Below the pieces are notes generated by a model. That model made no database searches and had not been told where the DNA came from. It saw nothing but the letters and a program-made list of their open reading frames with translations. Positions 8,884-17,627 of a DNA stretch of 30,664 nucleotides are shown here, in pieces. A program made the position numbers and the translations under genes. Each line of letters starts with the position of its first letter. Position 1 is the first letter of the stretch. Source of the stretch: CANKHA01 sp040877285. Lineage in GTDB: Bacteria > Pseudomonadota > Alphaproteobacteria > Rhizobiales > Xanthobacteraceae. Location: contig JBBDNZ010000065.1 of NCBI GenBank assembly GCA_040877285.1, positions 1 to 30,664 of the forward strand, given 5' to 3'.

Positions 8884-10662
8884 CTAAGACAACCGGCGAA
8901 ACCAATCCTTGATGCGTTTGATGAGCCGCGGCGTCTCTTCTGCGCCGGCTTCGGGTTCCGCCAGCCGCAGGCCGACGGTGGTCACCCGGCCGTCGATGAC
9001 GTCGTGCGCGACCAGCACAATGGAACCGAGCGGCACCGTGTCGCCTTTTTCCGGCGGACGCCCGAGATGCTCGGCAAAGTCGTCGGCCAAGGACATCGCC
9101 GCGTCCTCGGACGCGATCTGCAGTCCATAGATTTCCGCCAGTTCGCCCAGCGTCACGTCGCCGGAGACGAAGAAATCGCCGAGCAGCCGCGGGTCCGGTT
9201 TGGCCGGCGGCGGCATGTTGACGAAGAATCGGTCGAGCGCCTCCGCTTTCTCCGGCGGCGCCAGCAGATAGACATAATCGCCTTCCTGCACCGTGTCGCT
9301 TTCCGCGGCGGTCAGGATGCGCTCATCGCGGATGACGAGTGTCGGCTTGGCCCAGGACGGGATGAGTCGGCGGCGCAAATATGGGCTGTTGGCGGCGACA
9401 GGGTAGCCAACAAGCTCCTGCGCCAACTGGCCCGGCAGATCGAGCTCGATGCGCCGCGGCAACTGGCTGACGCTCGGCAAGGCGAGGCGTAAGCGCCGCG
9501 CAGCCGGCGCAATGGTCCAACCCTGGACCAGCAGCGATACCAGCACGACGACGAAGGCAACGTCGAAATAAATCTGCGCATTCGGCAAGCGGACCAGGAG
9601 CGGAATCGATGCAAGGAAAATGCCGACCGCGCCGCGCAAGCCGACCCAGGAGATGAACAGCTTCTCGCGCAGCAAGAAACGGAATGGAGCGAGGCAAAGG
9701 AAAACAGCGGCCGGCCGCGCAATCAGCATCAGCGCCAAGGCGACAATCAAGGCCGGCACGGCGCGCTGCACCAGCAGATCCGGCCAAGCCAGCAGGCCGA
9801 GCAGCACAAACATGGCGATCTGCGCCAGCCAGGTTATGGCGTCGAGAAAAGTGACAAGCGTGTTGTGGGCGCGTATCGAGCTATTCCCGACCAGCAGTCC
9901 GGCGAGATAAACCGCAAGGAATCCCGAGCCCTGCAGGACGCCGGCCAGACTGAATACGACCAACGCGCCGGTGGCGGCGAAGGGCGCATGCAGGCCCTGC
10001 GGCAGTTGAAGCCGATTGAGCACAGCCACCATGGCGTAGCCGCCGAGCGCGCCGACGATCCCGCCGATGGTCATCTGCTTTGCCAGCAGGAGGATGACCG
10101 AGTGCCAGGACTTTTCGCCGACCAGCAGCATTTCGACCAGCAGGATGGTGAGGAAGATCGCCAAGGGATCGTTGGTGGCCGACTCCACTTCCAACGTCGC
10201 GCTGACTCGCGGCCGCAGCCGGAGGCCCTTCGCATGCAGCAGGAAGAAGACGGCGGCGGCGTCGGTCGAGGCGATAACGGAGCCGACCAAAAGCCCTTCG
10301 ATCCAGTTCAGCCCAAGCGCCCAGACCGCGACCGGCGCGGTGAGCAGCGCGGTGATGAACACGCCGACGGTCGCCAGCAATCCGGCCGGTGCGAGCACAA
10401 GGCGGAAGGTGGCCAGCCGCGTCCGCAGGCCACCATCGAACAAGATCAATGCAAGCGCGACCGAACCGACGATATAGACCAGCCATACGTCGTCGAACTT
10501 GATGCCGCCGGGTCCCGCCTCCCCCGCCAGCATGCCGACGATCAGGAACACCAGCAGCAACGGGGCGCCGAAGCGCAGCGCGATCAGGCTGGACAGGATG
10601 CCGGCCAGCACCAGAATGGAGCTGAGCAGAATGGCAATGCTGACGGTATCGAGAGAGGCCAT
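8884..10662 (-). CDS. nhaP2: K+/H+ antiporter NhaP2 (CvrA) with RCK_C and CorC/HlyC domains
   Basis: This is a cation/proton antiporter of the CPA1 type. NhaP2 relatives expel K+ in exchange for H+ and help volume and osmotic control. The 592-residue product has an N-terminal exchanger domain (about 1-390) with MLAGEAGPGGIKFDD (44-58), the STDAAAVFF motif (132-140, Asp134) and ESATNDPLAIF (160-170) with the Asn164-Asp165 pair used in ion exchange. A TrkA/RCK C-terminal domain follows (about 400-480; regulation by nucleotide or ligand), then a CorC/HlyC-type domain (about 490-575). Domain order and length match E. coli NhaP2/CvrA. No gene on the same strand lies close enough to prove an operon. 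Confidence 0.92.
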   Translation of the reverse strand: MASLDTVSIAILLSSILVLAGILSSLIALRFGAPLLLVFLIVGMLAGEAGPGGIKFDDVWLVYIVGSVALALILFDGGLRTRLATFRLVLAPAGLLATVGVFITALLTAPVAVWALGLNWIEGLLVGSVIASTDAAAVFFLLHAKGLRLRPRVSATLEVESATNDPLAIFLTILLVEMLLVGEKSWHSVILLLAKQMTIGGIVGALGGYAMVAVLNRLQLPQGLHAPFAATGALVVFSLAGVLQGSGFLAVYLAGLLVGNSSIRAHNTLVTFLDAITWLAQIAMFVLLGLLAWPDLLVQRAVPALIVALALMLIARPAAVFLCLAPFRFLLREKLFISWVGLRGAVGIFLASIPLLVRLPNAQIYFDVAFVVVLVSLLVQGWTIAPAARRLRLALPSVSQLPRRIELDLPGQLAQELVGYPVAANSPYLRRRLIPSWAKPTLVIRDERILTAAESDTVQEGDYVYLLAPPEKAEALDRFFVNMPPPAKPDPRLLGDFFVSGDVTLGELAEIYGLQIASEDAAMSLADDFAEHLGRPPEKGDTVPLGSIVLVAHDVIDGRVTTVGLRLAEPEAGAEETPRLIKRIKDWFRRLS

Positions 10663-10690
10663 CTGTCGTGCGAATCCTTTGACCCATTAG

Positions 10691-10710
10691 TGGACCGCGC
10701 GGGCGGCCCA
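10691..10710. repeat. 20-base hairpin between aminotransferase and nhaP2
   Basis: TGGaCCGC (10691-10698) pairs with GCGGcCCA (10703-10710) around a four-base loop, with one mismatch. It lies downstream of the minus-strand aminotransferase and upstream of nhaP2. It could weaken read-through, but no T-run follows on the minus strand. Confidence 0.3.
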
Positions 10711-10748
10711 GCAATAGCTTTAGCGCACGGTGGACATAAAGGTGAACC

Positions 10749-11930
10749 CTAAGCCACCTTCCGGCTCGCCAAAAATTCGCCCATGCACTCCAGTGCCCTC
10801 CGGATGTTCTCGGTGGAATTGGCGTAGGAGAGCCGCACATAGCCCTCGCCGAGAATGCCGAAGTCCGGCCCGCCGACGATGGCAACGCCCGCTTCCTCGA
10901 GCAGCGCCGAAGCCAGCGCCTTGGCCTTCCAGCCGGTGCGTTTGATATTGGGGAAGGCATAGAAGGCGCCTTTCGGCGTGGCGCATGACACACCCGGCAA
11001 TTTGTTGAGCCCTTCCACCACCACCTTGCGCCGCGTGTCGAAGGCCGCGACCATTTTGGTGACGTCGTCCTGGGGGCCGGTGAGCGCGGCCAAGCCGGCG
11101 AATTGCGTGGACGCATTGACGCAGGAATAGGAATTGACCGCGAGCTTGCGCGCGTAGTCGTAAAGTTTTTTCGGCCACACGGAGTAGCCCAGCCGCCAGC
11201 CGGTCATGGCATAGGTTTTCGACCAGCCATTCAGCAAAATCAGCCGCTCGCGCAGCGAAGGATAGGACAGCAGGCAGACATGCGTCTCGCCGTCATAGGT
11301 CATTTGGTCGTAAATCTCGTCCGACAGCACCGCCACGTCGGGATGCTTCTCGAGTCCGGCCACGAGCTTGTCCACCTCCGCTTTCGGCGTGACGCCGCCG
11401 GTGGGATTGGCCGGCGAGTTGAGAACGAGGAGCCGCGTCTTCGGCGTGATCAGGCGCAATGTCTCCTCGGCGGAAAAGGCAAAGCCGTTTTCCTCGCGGA
11501 TCGGCACCGGCACCGGCGCAGCGCCGGTGAATTCGATCATCGAGCGGTAGATGGGAAAGCCGGGGTCGGGATAAAGAATTTCCGCGCCCGGCTCGCCGAA
11601 CATCAGGATCGCCATGAACATGGTGACCTTGCCGCCGGGCACGATCATCACGAGGTCGGGAGATACCTCGACGCCGAAGCGCTTGCGCAGATCAGCGGCC
11701 ACCGCTTCGCGCAGTGGCAGGATGCCGGTCGCGGGCGTGTAGCCGTGATGGCCGTCGCGCAGCGCCTTCACCGCCGCCTCGACGATGTGCGACGGGGTTG
11801 GAAAATCCGGCTGGCCGATGCCGAGATTGACGATGTCGCGGCCCTGCGCCGTCAGCGCCGTGGCGCGCGCCAGCACGGCAAAGGCATTTTCCTCGCCGAT
11901 GCGGTCGAACGCGGCGATGGTGCGAAGCAT
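10749..11930 (-). CDS. Pyridoxal-phosphate aminotransferase, class I/II (aspartate type)
   Basis: This is a fold-type I PLP enzyme that moves an amino group between an amino acid and a 2-oxo acid. The 393-residue product has YTPATGILPLREAVA (64-78), NSPANPTGGV (171-180, Asn175), Asp204 and Tyr207 in LSDEIYDQM, the PLP lysine Lys238 in GWSKTYAMTGWRLGY and Arg246. The closing RLSYANSTENI has the Arg that binds the substrate carboxylate. The pattern is that of the Igamma group (aspartate, prephenate or broad-range enzymes), so the substrate is open. The start at 11930 has a GGGGAGA ribosome site upstream. It lies 41 bases behind the SGNH gene on the same strand. Confidence 0.9.
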   Translation of the reverse strand: MLRTIAAFDRIGEENAFAVLARATALTAQGRDIVNLGIGQPDFPTPSHIVEAAVKALRDGHHGYTPATGILPLREAVAADLRKRFGVEVSPDLVMIVPGGKVTMFMAILMFGEPGAEILYPDPGFPIYRSMIEFTGAAPVPVPIREENGFAFSAEETLRLITPKTRLLVLNSPANPTGGVTPKAEVDKLVAGLEKHPDVAVLSDEIYDQMTYDGETHVCLLSYPSLRERLILLNGWSKTYAMTGWRLGYSVWPKKLYDYARKLAVNSYSCVNASTQFAGLAALTGPQDDVTKMVAAFDTRRKVVVEGLNKLPGVSCATPKGAFYAFPNIKRTGWKAKALASALLEEAGVAIVGGPDFGILGEGYVRLSYANSTENIRRALECMGEFLASRKVA

Positions 11931-11971
11931 CGTCTGTGTCTCCCCGGTCAGCCCCCGGATGACCGCTGGCT

Positions 11972-13105
11972 TCAGCGGACCTGCCGGATGCGCTCAGCGA
12001 TTGCATTGCCGACGATCGCATGGCCCTGCTCATTCCAATGCCCGTCGGTGTCAAAGTCGAAGCGCCGGCGATGAGCCGCCCAATGTGCCGCGAAAACCGG
12101 ATGTAAGTCCAGGAAAGCAATGCCGTGCCGTTCGGCGGCATCGGCCAAGATGCGGTTGAGCGCGAGCGCCGGGCTTCCCGCACCGCGATAAATGGCCTGA
12201 CGGTCTCCATCCATGACCAGCAGCAGGCGTGCGCCGATTCCACGGGCCAACGCCGCAAGCCGCGCTGTCGCGTGGTCAGTGACCGCGGCTATCTCGCGGT
12301 GGGCCGCCAACACGCGCCCGATTTCGACGTTCGCGGCCCAGGGATCCTCCGCGGCGCCGGCCGGGCGTGGCAGGAGCAGATCGATCAACGCCTGCGGGCG
12401 CACCTGCCAACGATAGAGCAGGAAGCGCGCCGTCGCGGTCTGCCGCAGCATTTCAATCGGCCCCGGCCGCCAAGGGATCGGCGGCAGGTCGCCGGTTACT
12501 TTTCCATTCTCGATACGGAATTTCATGAAGCTCGACGTGTACCGGCCTTGCATGAACCGGAAGGATTCGTCGAAATCGTTGTGCACGACGATGACGACGA
12601 TCCAGTCGGGCCGGTAACCAACGATTTCACGTTCCACCATGTGGACATATTGGCTGAGCGGCGCGCCGCTGATGGCAAAACGATAAACTTCGGCGGGAAG
12701 GCCGCTTTTCGTCAGTGCGCGTCCCATCACCTCGGACAGACTCTCGGTGTTCGCGACCTGCAGAGCCTCGACGAAGCTGTCGCCGACCACGGCGATGCGC
12801 GCGGTCTTTGTGCGTCGCTCGCGAACGTAGTCGCCAATCCCGCTGTTCCAGCCTTGCTTGTTGATGCGATAGGGGGCGGCGATCCGGTTGCGAACTCGCC
12901 AGACCCCATGCTGATCGGGCGCATAGCGCACGACGTCATTGACGAAATCGAGCCGTGGCGCGTCGCCGGCAAGCCAGATGTAACGAAACACCACAAACTC
13001 GCAAAGCGCCAGTAACACCAATACCGACGCCACCGCGACTAAGAGGTTGATTGCGATATCGCGAAGCCGGCGCATGTCCCCAATCGAGCCTGAAGGCGAC
13101 TTCAT
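11972..13105 (-). CDS. Membrane-anchored SGNH/GDSL hydrolase-like protein
   Basis: The 377-residue product has one N-terminal membrane segment (about 18-40) and a large, probably periplasmic, SGNH domain. Visible motifs are GDSFVEA (108-114, nucleophile Ser110), a Gly in SGAPL (146-150), Asn176 in VVHNDFDES and DTDGHWNEQGH near the end (Asp354, His356). All four SGNH blocks are therefore present and activity is likely. Relatives include polysaccharide or peptidoglycan O-acetyl esterases and transferases (AlgX/AlgJ-like) as well as many unnamed lipase-like proteins; the substrate is unknown. A second in-frame ATG at 13075 (ahead of MRRLRD) is equally plausible. No MBOAT acyltransferase gene, the usual partner in O-acetylation, is next to it. 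Confidence 0.78.
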   Translation of the reverse strand: MKSPSGSIGDMRRLRDIAINLLVAVASVLVLLALCEFVVFRYIWLAGDAPRLDFVNDVVRYAPDQHGVWRVRNRIAAPYRINKQGWNSGIGDYVRERRTKTARIAVVGDSFVEALQVANTESLSEVMGRALTKSGLPAEVYRFAISGAPLSQYVHMVEREIVGYRPDWIVVIVVHNDFDESFRFMQGRYTSSFMKFRIENGKVTGDLPPIPWRPGPIEMLRQTATARFLLYRWQVRPQALIDLLLPRPAGAAEDPWAANVEIGRVLAAHREIAAVTDHATARLAALARGIGARLLLVMDGDRQAIYRGAGSPALALNRILADAAERHGIAFLDLHPVFAAHWAAHRRRFDFDTDGHWNEQGHAIVGNAIAERIRQVR

Positions 13106-13446
13106 ATCCGTGCTTGAGCGAGGAGTCTTGCTGCTCCTTCAGCAAGAAGCAGCCGCCGATGACCCGCGGCTCGATGTCGATGCCCATAAAGCCGCGATTT
13201 CATCGGCATTTTCAATATCCGATTGACGCAAAAGGCACGTTGATTTCCCGCGCCAGTTCAACGCATCCTGGCTGCAAAATCAATTCGACGAATTTTCGCC
13301 CGCTATGCTTGGTGCTTGGATATTTCTCGGTATCCTCAGGATGAGGCGGCTGGCGGCGGCCTCACGCTGCTGGAAATCGGAGCGTGCCGAGGGATAGTCA
13401 TTGAGCGCTCTTCTCCACACCGCGGGAAGATGAATACACTGTTGCG
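13106..13446 (-). pseudogene. Gene-free interval with possible decayed gene remnant
   Basis: No intact gene is seen in these 341 bases. On the minus strand one frame reads protein-like from about 13356 to 13215 (including the piece VELAREINVPFASIGY). It then meets two TGA stops (13212-13214 and 13200-13202) and resumes in the same frame as MGIDIEPRVIGGCFLLKEQ from 13187, running into the start of the SGNH gene. Codons after 13187 mostly end in G or C, as in real genes here. This could be debris of a gene that once lay upstream of the SGNH gene, or chance. I recognise no family. Near 13334-13346 there is also a CCTCAGGATGAGG block like those in dispersed rhizobial repeats. Confidence 0.25.
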
Positions 13447-14160
13447 ATGTATTTCTCCGCCCCGCTGATTCCCGCCACCCTTGTGCGGCGCTACAAACGC
13501 TTCCTGGCCGACGTGATCCTGCCGACCGGCGAGGAAGTCACGGCGCATGTCGCTAATCCCGGCGCGATGCTGGGGCTTAACGCCGCCGGCGCGCGGGTGT
13601 GGCTGTCGAAATCGGACAATGCCAAGCGTAAGCTCGCCTATAGCTGGGAATTGATCGAGGCCGATCTTTCCGGCAGCTTGGAGCTGGTCGGCGTCAACAC
13701 CGCGCATCCCAATGCGATTGCCGCCGAAGCCATCGCCGCTGGCTCAATCCCCGAGCTGGCCGGCTACGCCTTTGCGCGCCGCGAGGTGAAATACGGCCGT
13801 AATTCGCGCGTCGATTTTCTGCTTGAGCATCCCGGGCGGCCACTCTGCTACGTCGAGGTGAAGAACGTGCATCTGATGCGCCAAGCAGGTCTCGCCGAAT
13901 TTCCCGACGCGGTGACGGCGCGCGGCGCCAAGCACCTTGGCGAGCTGAGCAATATGGCCGCGGCGGGTCATCGCGCCGTGATGTTTTTTCTCATCCAGAT
14001 CGCCTCGGTCGACCGCTTTGCGCTGGCCGCCGACATCGATCCGGCTTATGCCAAAGCCTTCGCGCAGGCGCGCGGCGCGGGCGTGGAGGCGATCGCCTAC
14101 CGCTGCGCCATTTCCATCACCGGCATTGCGGTGGCGGCGCCGGTTCCGGTGTTGGGTTGA
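13447..14160 (+). CDS. sfsA: SfsA family DNA/RNA nuclease-like protein
   Basis: SfsA was first named for stimulating sugar fermentation genes in E. coli and is now seen as a nucleic-acid-binding protein with a nuclease-type fold. The 237-residue product has the N-terminal OB-like part with AHVANPGAM (33-41; usually HCPNTGxM, here HVANPGAM). The nuclease core follows, with SRVDFLLE and YVEVKNVHL giving the Asp...Glu-x-Lys metal site, and then TARGAKHLGEL. The length is normal. The ATG at 13447 starts directly in the conserved N-terminus. It opens a plus-strand run with the membrane protein, map and radC. Confidence 0.93.
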   Translation: MYFSAPLIPATLVRRYKRFLADVILPTGEEVTAHVANPGAMLGLNAAGARVWLSKSDNAKRKLAYSWELIEADLSGSLELVGVNTAHPNAIAAEAIAAGSIPELAGYAFARREVKYGRNSRVDFLLEHPGRPLCYVEVKNVHLMRQAGLAEFPDAVTARGAKHLGELSNMAAAGHRAVMFFLIQIASVDRFALAADIDPAYAKAFAQARGAGVEAIAYRCAISITGIAVAAPVPVLG

Positions 14161-14176
14161 GAGAATTGGCGGGCCG

Positions 14177-15829
14177 ATGCGGGCATACCTGACAAGAGCG
14201 AAGCAAACCTGGCTGCGGCCGCGCAGGTTCGAAGAGCTTGTGCGCTTCGACTGGCCACGATCGCTCGCGCTCATTCTCGGCGGCCTCGTCGTTTCTTTTT
14301 TCCTATTTGGCTTCTGGTGGCCGTATTGGCGGCACGCCGACATGGATTTCTGGATGGTCTATGAGGGCTTTCTCTATAACGACAACCTGCCGCAGGAATA
14401 TTTCGATCATCCCGGCTATTTGACGATCCTGGCCATCGGCGCCTGGTTCCGCTTCTTGCACGGCATCGGCCTGCTGGACGTGAACGCGCTTTCCGCGCTG
14501 CCTGCGCCGGCAGAGGCGCACGACGCCTGGACTCATGCGGTACGTGCCGGGCGGCTGCTCTCTCTTCTGCTTGCGGTTTCGTTTGTTACGGCATTCGGAT
14601 TTCTGCTTCGGCGCCTCATCGGCGACTGGCGCATCGCTGTGCTCGGTACCTTCGCGCTGACTTTCTCCGGCGGCCTGATGATGCAGGCGCGCATTATGCG
14701 CACCGAATTGATCTCCGCGGGCTTGGTGACAATCTCGTTGCTGATGTTCCTGATCGCGGCGCGATCGCCACGCTTGGCCTGGCGGCCGCTGCTGGTCGGC
14801 GCCGGCGCTTTTCTCGCGACGCTGGGTTACGTGAACAAGGTCCAGGTCATCGTCCTGATCTGCGCGCTGCCATTGGTCGTCTTGGCGTTTGGAACCCGCT
14901 CCGATGAATCCGGCGGGTTTTGGCGCACGTCCCCGCTGGCGCTTCCGCTCGCGGCGCTGTCCGCCGCCGCCGCCGCGCTTGCCGCCATTCCCGCCGCGGC
15001 GCTGGTCGAACTTGGTTTGTCGGACATGGCGATGCAGATATTTTCCTGGCGGCCATTGCCGCTTGGATTGTCCGGACTTTATCAGCCGTTGATCGCGGGC
15101 TGGATCGTGCTGGCGATGCTGATATTTGCCGCTATTTGGCGCGTCTCCTTGTCGGAAACTTTGGTTGCGATAGCCGCCGTCGTAGCGGGCGTCGCGCTCG
15201 GGCTGCTGTCGCTCAAGCTGCGTTACGATCCGAAGAACGTGCTCGTCGCCCTAAATCCGCTGGAGCAGTTGCTCAGCTTCGCGGTGATCAATCAATCAAG
15301 TTGTCTCGGGCTTGCACCCAAAGGTGGCCTGATCTGCTCGCTGATCGAGGGTATCGGCGACGTGATCGCCCGGCGCACGTTCGTCCTGCATACCTCCTCG
15401 CGGCCGACCATCTTTCTCGAGTGGTTCGTGCTCGCGGCGGCATTCGTGACCTGGCGGCGCGGAGAAAGGGGGCTGGCCGGCACCGCCGCGGTTGTGATGC
15501 TCGTGGTTTGGGGCGTCGATACGATCGGAACCCTGCGAGGCCTCAAGAACGAGTATTTTCTCTATACCGACCCTTTGGTGATCGTCGCGGCCGCGATGCT
15601 ATTGTCGCAATTCGCGGATTTAAGGCGCCATCGCTGGGTCTTTCAGGCCGGCGTGCTGCTGTTTCTCATACATGTTTTCCTCAGCCTGGCAGAGCCGGTA
15701 AAGCACACGCTGATGCGCCGGCAACCTACCATCTTCTGTCAGCCGCATATGCACTATACGAAGCGCATCGTGAGCTATTCCTACTGTCCTGCGGAAATCC
15801 GGGACCGGGCGCCTGCGCAATCGAATTAA
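14177..15829 (+). CDS. Polytopic membrane protein, GT-C glycosyltransferase-like
   Basis: The 550-residue product is strongly hydrophobic, with many membrane helices from about residue 28 to 530. The first external loop carries acidic residues (Asp55 and Asp57 in HADMDFWMVYEG, then FDHPGY near 76-81). This is the place where GT-C enzymes such as ArnT and protein O-mannosyltransferases keep their catalytic acid. By that layout it may transfer a sugar from a polyprenyl-phosphate donor on the outer face of the inner membrane, but I cannot name a family and the role is a guess. The start at 14177 is 16 bases after sfsA; the same frame is open back into sfsA, but that part is a shadow. It separates sfsA from map. 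Confidence 0.75.
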   Translation: MRAYLTRAKQTWLRPRRFEELVRFDWPRSLALILGGLVVSFFLFGFWWPYWRHADMDFWMVYEGFLYNDNLPQEYFDHPGYLTILAIGAWFRFLHGIGLLDVNALSALPAPAEAHDAWTHAVRAGRLLSLLLAVSFVTAFGFLLRRLIGDWRIAVLGTFALTFSGGLMMQARIMRTELISAGLVTISLLMFLIAARSPRLAWRPLLVGAGAFLATLGYVNKVQVIVLICALPLVVLAFGTRSDESGGFWRTSPLALPLAALSAAAAALAAIPAAALVELGLSDMAMQIFSWRPLPLGLSGLYQPLIAGWIVLAMLIFAAIWRVSLSETLVAIAAVVAGVALGLLSLKLRYDPKNVLVALNPLEQLLSFAVINQSSCLGLAPKGGLICSLIEGIGDVIARRTFVLHTSSRPTIFLEWFVLAAAFVTWRRGERGLAGTAAVVMLVVWGVDTIGTLRGLKNEYFLYTDPLVIVAAAMLLSQFADLRRHRWVFQAGVLLFLIHVFLSLAEPVKHTLMRRQPTIFCQPHMHYTKRIVSYSYCPAEIRDRAPAQSN

Positions 15830-15907
15830 CCCCGGCATTCCGCTTTGGACTTGTACCAGCTTGAACAAGGCTTACATTTTCGCCATATCTTTCCTCAAGG
15901 GCCCCGG

Positions 15908-16732
15908 ATGAATTACATCGACGCCGCACTTGCGCCGCTGCGCAAAACTGGACAGATCAAGCTGCACGGCGCGGAAGCTTTCGAGCACATGCGCAAGGCG
16001 GGCCGGCTGGTCGCCGAATGCCTCGACATGCTCGTAGGTGAGATCAAGCCGGGCGTGTCCACCGAGCGGGTCGATCGTCTGGTATTCGAATTCGCCCTCG
16101 ATCGCGGCGCCGTTCCCGCCACCGTGATGTACCGCGGCTACCGCAAGGCGACCTGCACTTCCATCAATCATGTCGTCTGCCACGGCATCCCCAACGAAAA
16201 GCCGCTGAAGGAAGGCGACATCGTCAATGTGGACGTTACGCTGATCGTCGAAGGCTGGCACGGCGACTCCAGCCGGATGTATGCCGTGGGTGGAATTCCC
16301 CGCCGGGCCGAGCGCCTTATCGATGTTACCTATGAGGCAATGATGCGCGGTATCGCCGCGATCGCCCCCGGGAAAACCACCGGCGACATCGGCGCCGCCA
16401 TCCAGCCCTATGTGGAAAGCCAGCACATGAGCGTGGTGCGCGACTTCTGCGGCCACGGCCTGGGCCGCCTGTTCCACGACGAGCCTAATATCGTGCACGT
16501 GGGCCAGCCGGGAGAAGGCATCCTGCTCAAGCCGGGCATGTTCTTCACGGTCGAGCCCATGATCAATCTGGGCCGGCCGCATGTGAAGGTGCTGACCGAC
16601 GGCTGGACGGCCGTGACCCGCGACCGCTCGCTATCGGCCCAATTCGAGCACACGGTCGGCGTTACCGAGACGGGCGTTGAAATCTTTACCCTGTCGCCGA
16701 AGGGGCTCCATAAGCCGCCATATGCGGCGTGA
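15908..16732 (+). CDS. map: Type I methionine aminopeptidase
   Basis: This cytoplasmic metalloenzyme removes the first Met from new proteins and is essential in most bacteria. The 274-residue product keeps every active-site residue: His92 (CHGIPNE), metal ligands Asp109 (VNVDVT), Asp120 (HGDSS), His183 (CGHGLG), Glu216 (TVEPM) and Glu247 (QFEHT), and also His190. Spacing follows E. coli Map (H79, D97, D108, H171, H178, E204, E235). The ATG at 15908 is chosen because the conserved N-terminus begins there; an in-frame start at 15845 would add 21 unlikely residues. It lies between the GT-C-like gene and radC. Confidence 0.96.
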   Translation: MNYIDAALAPLRKTGQIKLHGAEAFEHMRKAGRLVAECLDMLVGEIKPGVSTERVDRLVFEFALDRGAVPATVMYRGYRKATCTSINHVVCHGIPNEKPLKEGDIVNVDVTLIVEGWHGDSSRMYAVGGIPRRAERLIDVTYEAMMRGIAAIAPGKTTGDIGAAIQPYVESQHMSVVRDFCGHGLGRLFHDEPNIVHVGQPGEGILLKPGMFFTVEPMINLGRPHVKVLTDGWTAVTRDRSLSAQFEHTVGVTETGVEIFTLSPKGLHKPPYAA

Positions 16733-16820
16733 ACGGCATTCCGTCCTGGCCGCGCGACACCGGCCCTCTTCCCTCGCCGATGGCAAAGGCTTCTAATAGG
16801 GCCATCCTGAGGCAGGGTGG

Positions 16821-16837
16821 TTGCGCGCGTCGCGCAA
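16821..16837. repeat. Perfect hairpin in the radC leader
   Basis: TTGCGCG (16821-16827) pairs perfectly with CGCGCAA (16831-16837) around CGT, 24 bases before the radC start. A CATCCTGAGG block like those of dispersed rhizobial repeats lies just before it (16803-16812). It may be a repeat fragment or a weak stop between map and radC; no T-run follows. Confidence 0.3.
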
Positions 16838-16861
16838 GCTGAACCCAAGGGCGGCGGTACC

Positions 16862-17584
16862 ATGTCCAGCGACCACAACATCGTGGAAAATAGCCCCGGT
16901 CTCGCCGAAGCAGACCCGCACTACTATGGCCACCGGGAACGGCTGAGGGCGCGCTTTCGCGAGGCCGGCGCCGACGCCGTCACCGACTACGAACTGCTGG
17001 AGCTGGTGCTGTTCCGCGCCGTTCCGCGCCGCGACGTCAAGCCGCTCGCCAAGACGTTGATCGCCCGGTTCGGTTCCTTTGCCGAGGTGATTTCCGCGCC
17101 GGCGGAGAGGCTCGCTGAAGTTAAAAGCCTGGGCGATGCAGCAATCACGGAGCTCAAGGTAGTTCAGGCGGCCGCAAACCGGCTGGTGCGCGGACAGGTC
17201 AAGCGGCGGACGGTTCTGTCCTCATGGTCAACCGTGCTCGACTATTGCCGGACCACGATGGCTTTTGCCGACAAGGAGCAGTTCCGTATCCTTTTTCTCG
17301 ACAAGCGCAACCAGCTCATTGCCGACGAGTTGCAACAGGTCGGAACGGTCGATCACACGCCGGTCTATCCGCGCGAGGTGGTCAAGCGCGCGCTGGAGCT
17401 CAACGCCACGGCTATTATCCTCGTGCACAATCATCCTTCGGGCGATCCTACGCCCTCGCGTTCGGATATTCAGATGACGCAAGCCATTGTCGAGGTCGCG
17501 CGGCCGCTCGGGATTTCCTTGCACGACCACATCATTGTGGGCAAGGAAGGCCACGCAAGCTTCAAGGGACTGAGGCTTATTTGA
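16862..17584 (+). CDS. radC: RadC family JAB/MPN-domain protein
   Basis: RadC proteins have a helix-hairpin-helix-like N-terminus and a C-terminal JAMM metalloprotease-type domain. The old DNA-repair assignment is doubtful and the true role unsettled. The 240-residue product shows HRERLRARF (24-32), the DYELLELVL segment (42-50), the GDAAITELK hairpin (91-99) and the zinc motif HNHPSGDPTPSRSD (189-202) with His189, His191 and Asp202. The start at 16862 has a GGGCGG-type site upstream and begins just before the family's conserved region; 16817 would add 15 residues. It is convergent with the Inh-type gene, with a strong hairpin between. Confidence 0.94.
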   Translation: MSSDHNIVENSPGLAEADPHYYGHRERLRARFREAGADAVTDYELLELVLFRAVPRRDVKPLAKTLIARFGSFAEVISAPAERLAEVKSLGDAAITELKVVQAAANRLVRGQVKRRTVLSSWSTVLDYCRTTMAFADKEQFRILFLDKRNQLIADELQQVGTVDHTPVYPREVVKRALELNATAIILVHNHPSGDPTPSRSDIQMTQAIVEVARPLGISLHDHIIVGKEGHASFKGLRLI

Positions 17585-17594
17585 TTCACCTTGT

Positions 17595-17621
17595 ATCCCT
17601 CCCCGCAAGCGGGGGAGGGAT
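17595..17621. terminator. Bidirectional hairpin between radC and the Inh-type gene
   Basis: ATCCCTCCCC (17595-17604) pairs with GGGGAGGGAT (17612-17621) around GCAAGCG, a ten-base GC-rich stem. It sits exactly between two convergent genes, 10 bases after the radC stop and 6 before the stop of the other. The following TGTTTAATC is only weakly T-rich. Sequences of the form CCCTCCCCGC-GGGGAGGG are also a common dispersed repeat in rhizobial genomes, so it may be a repeat serving as a terminator. Confidence 0.6.
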
Positions 17622-17627
17622 GTTTAA

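Noticed and set aside
9881..11116. 411-codon minus-strand frame across the nhaP2/aminotransferase junction
   Set aside because: It overlaps two genuine genes on the same strand in another frame, and the product is Arg/Pro-rich low complexity.
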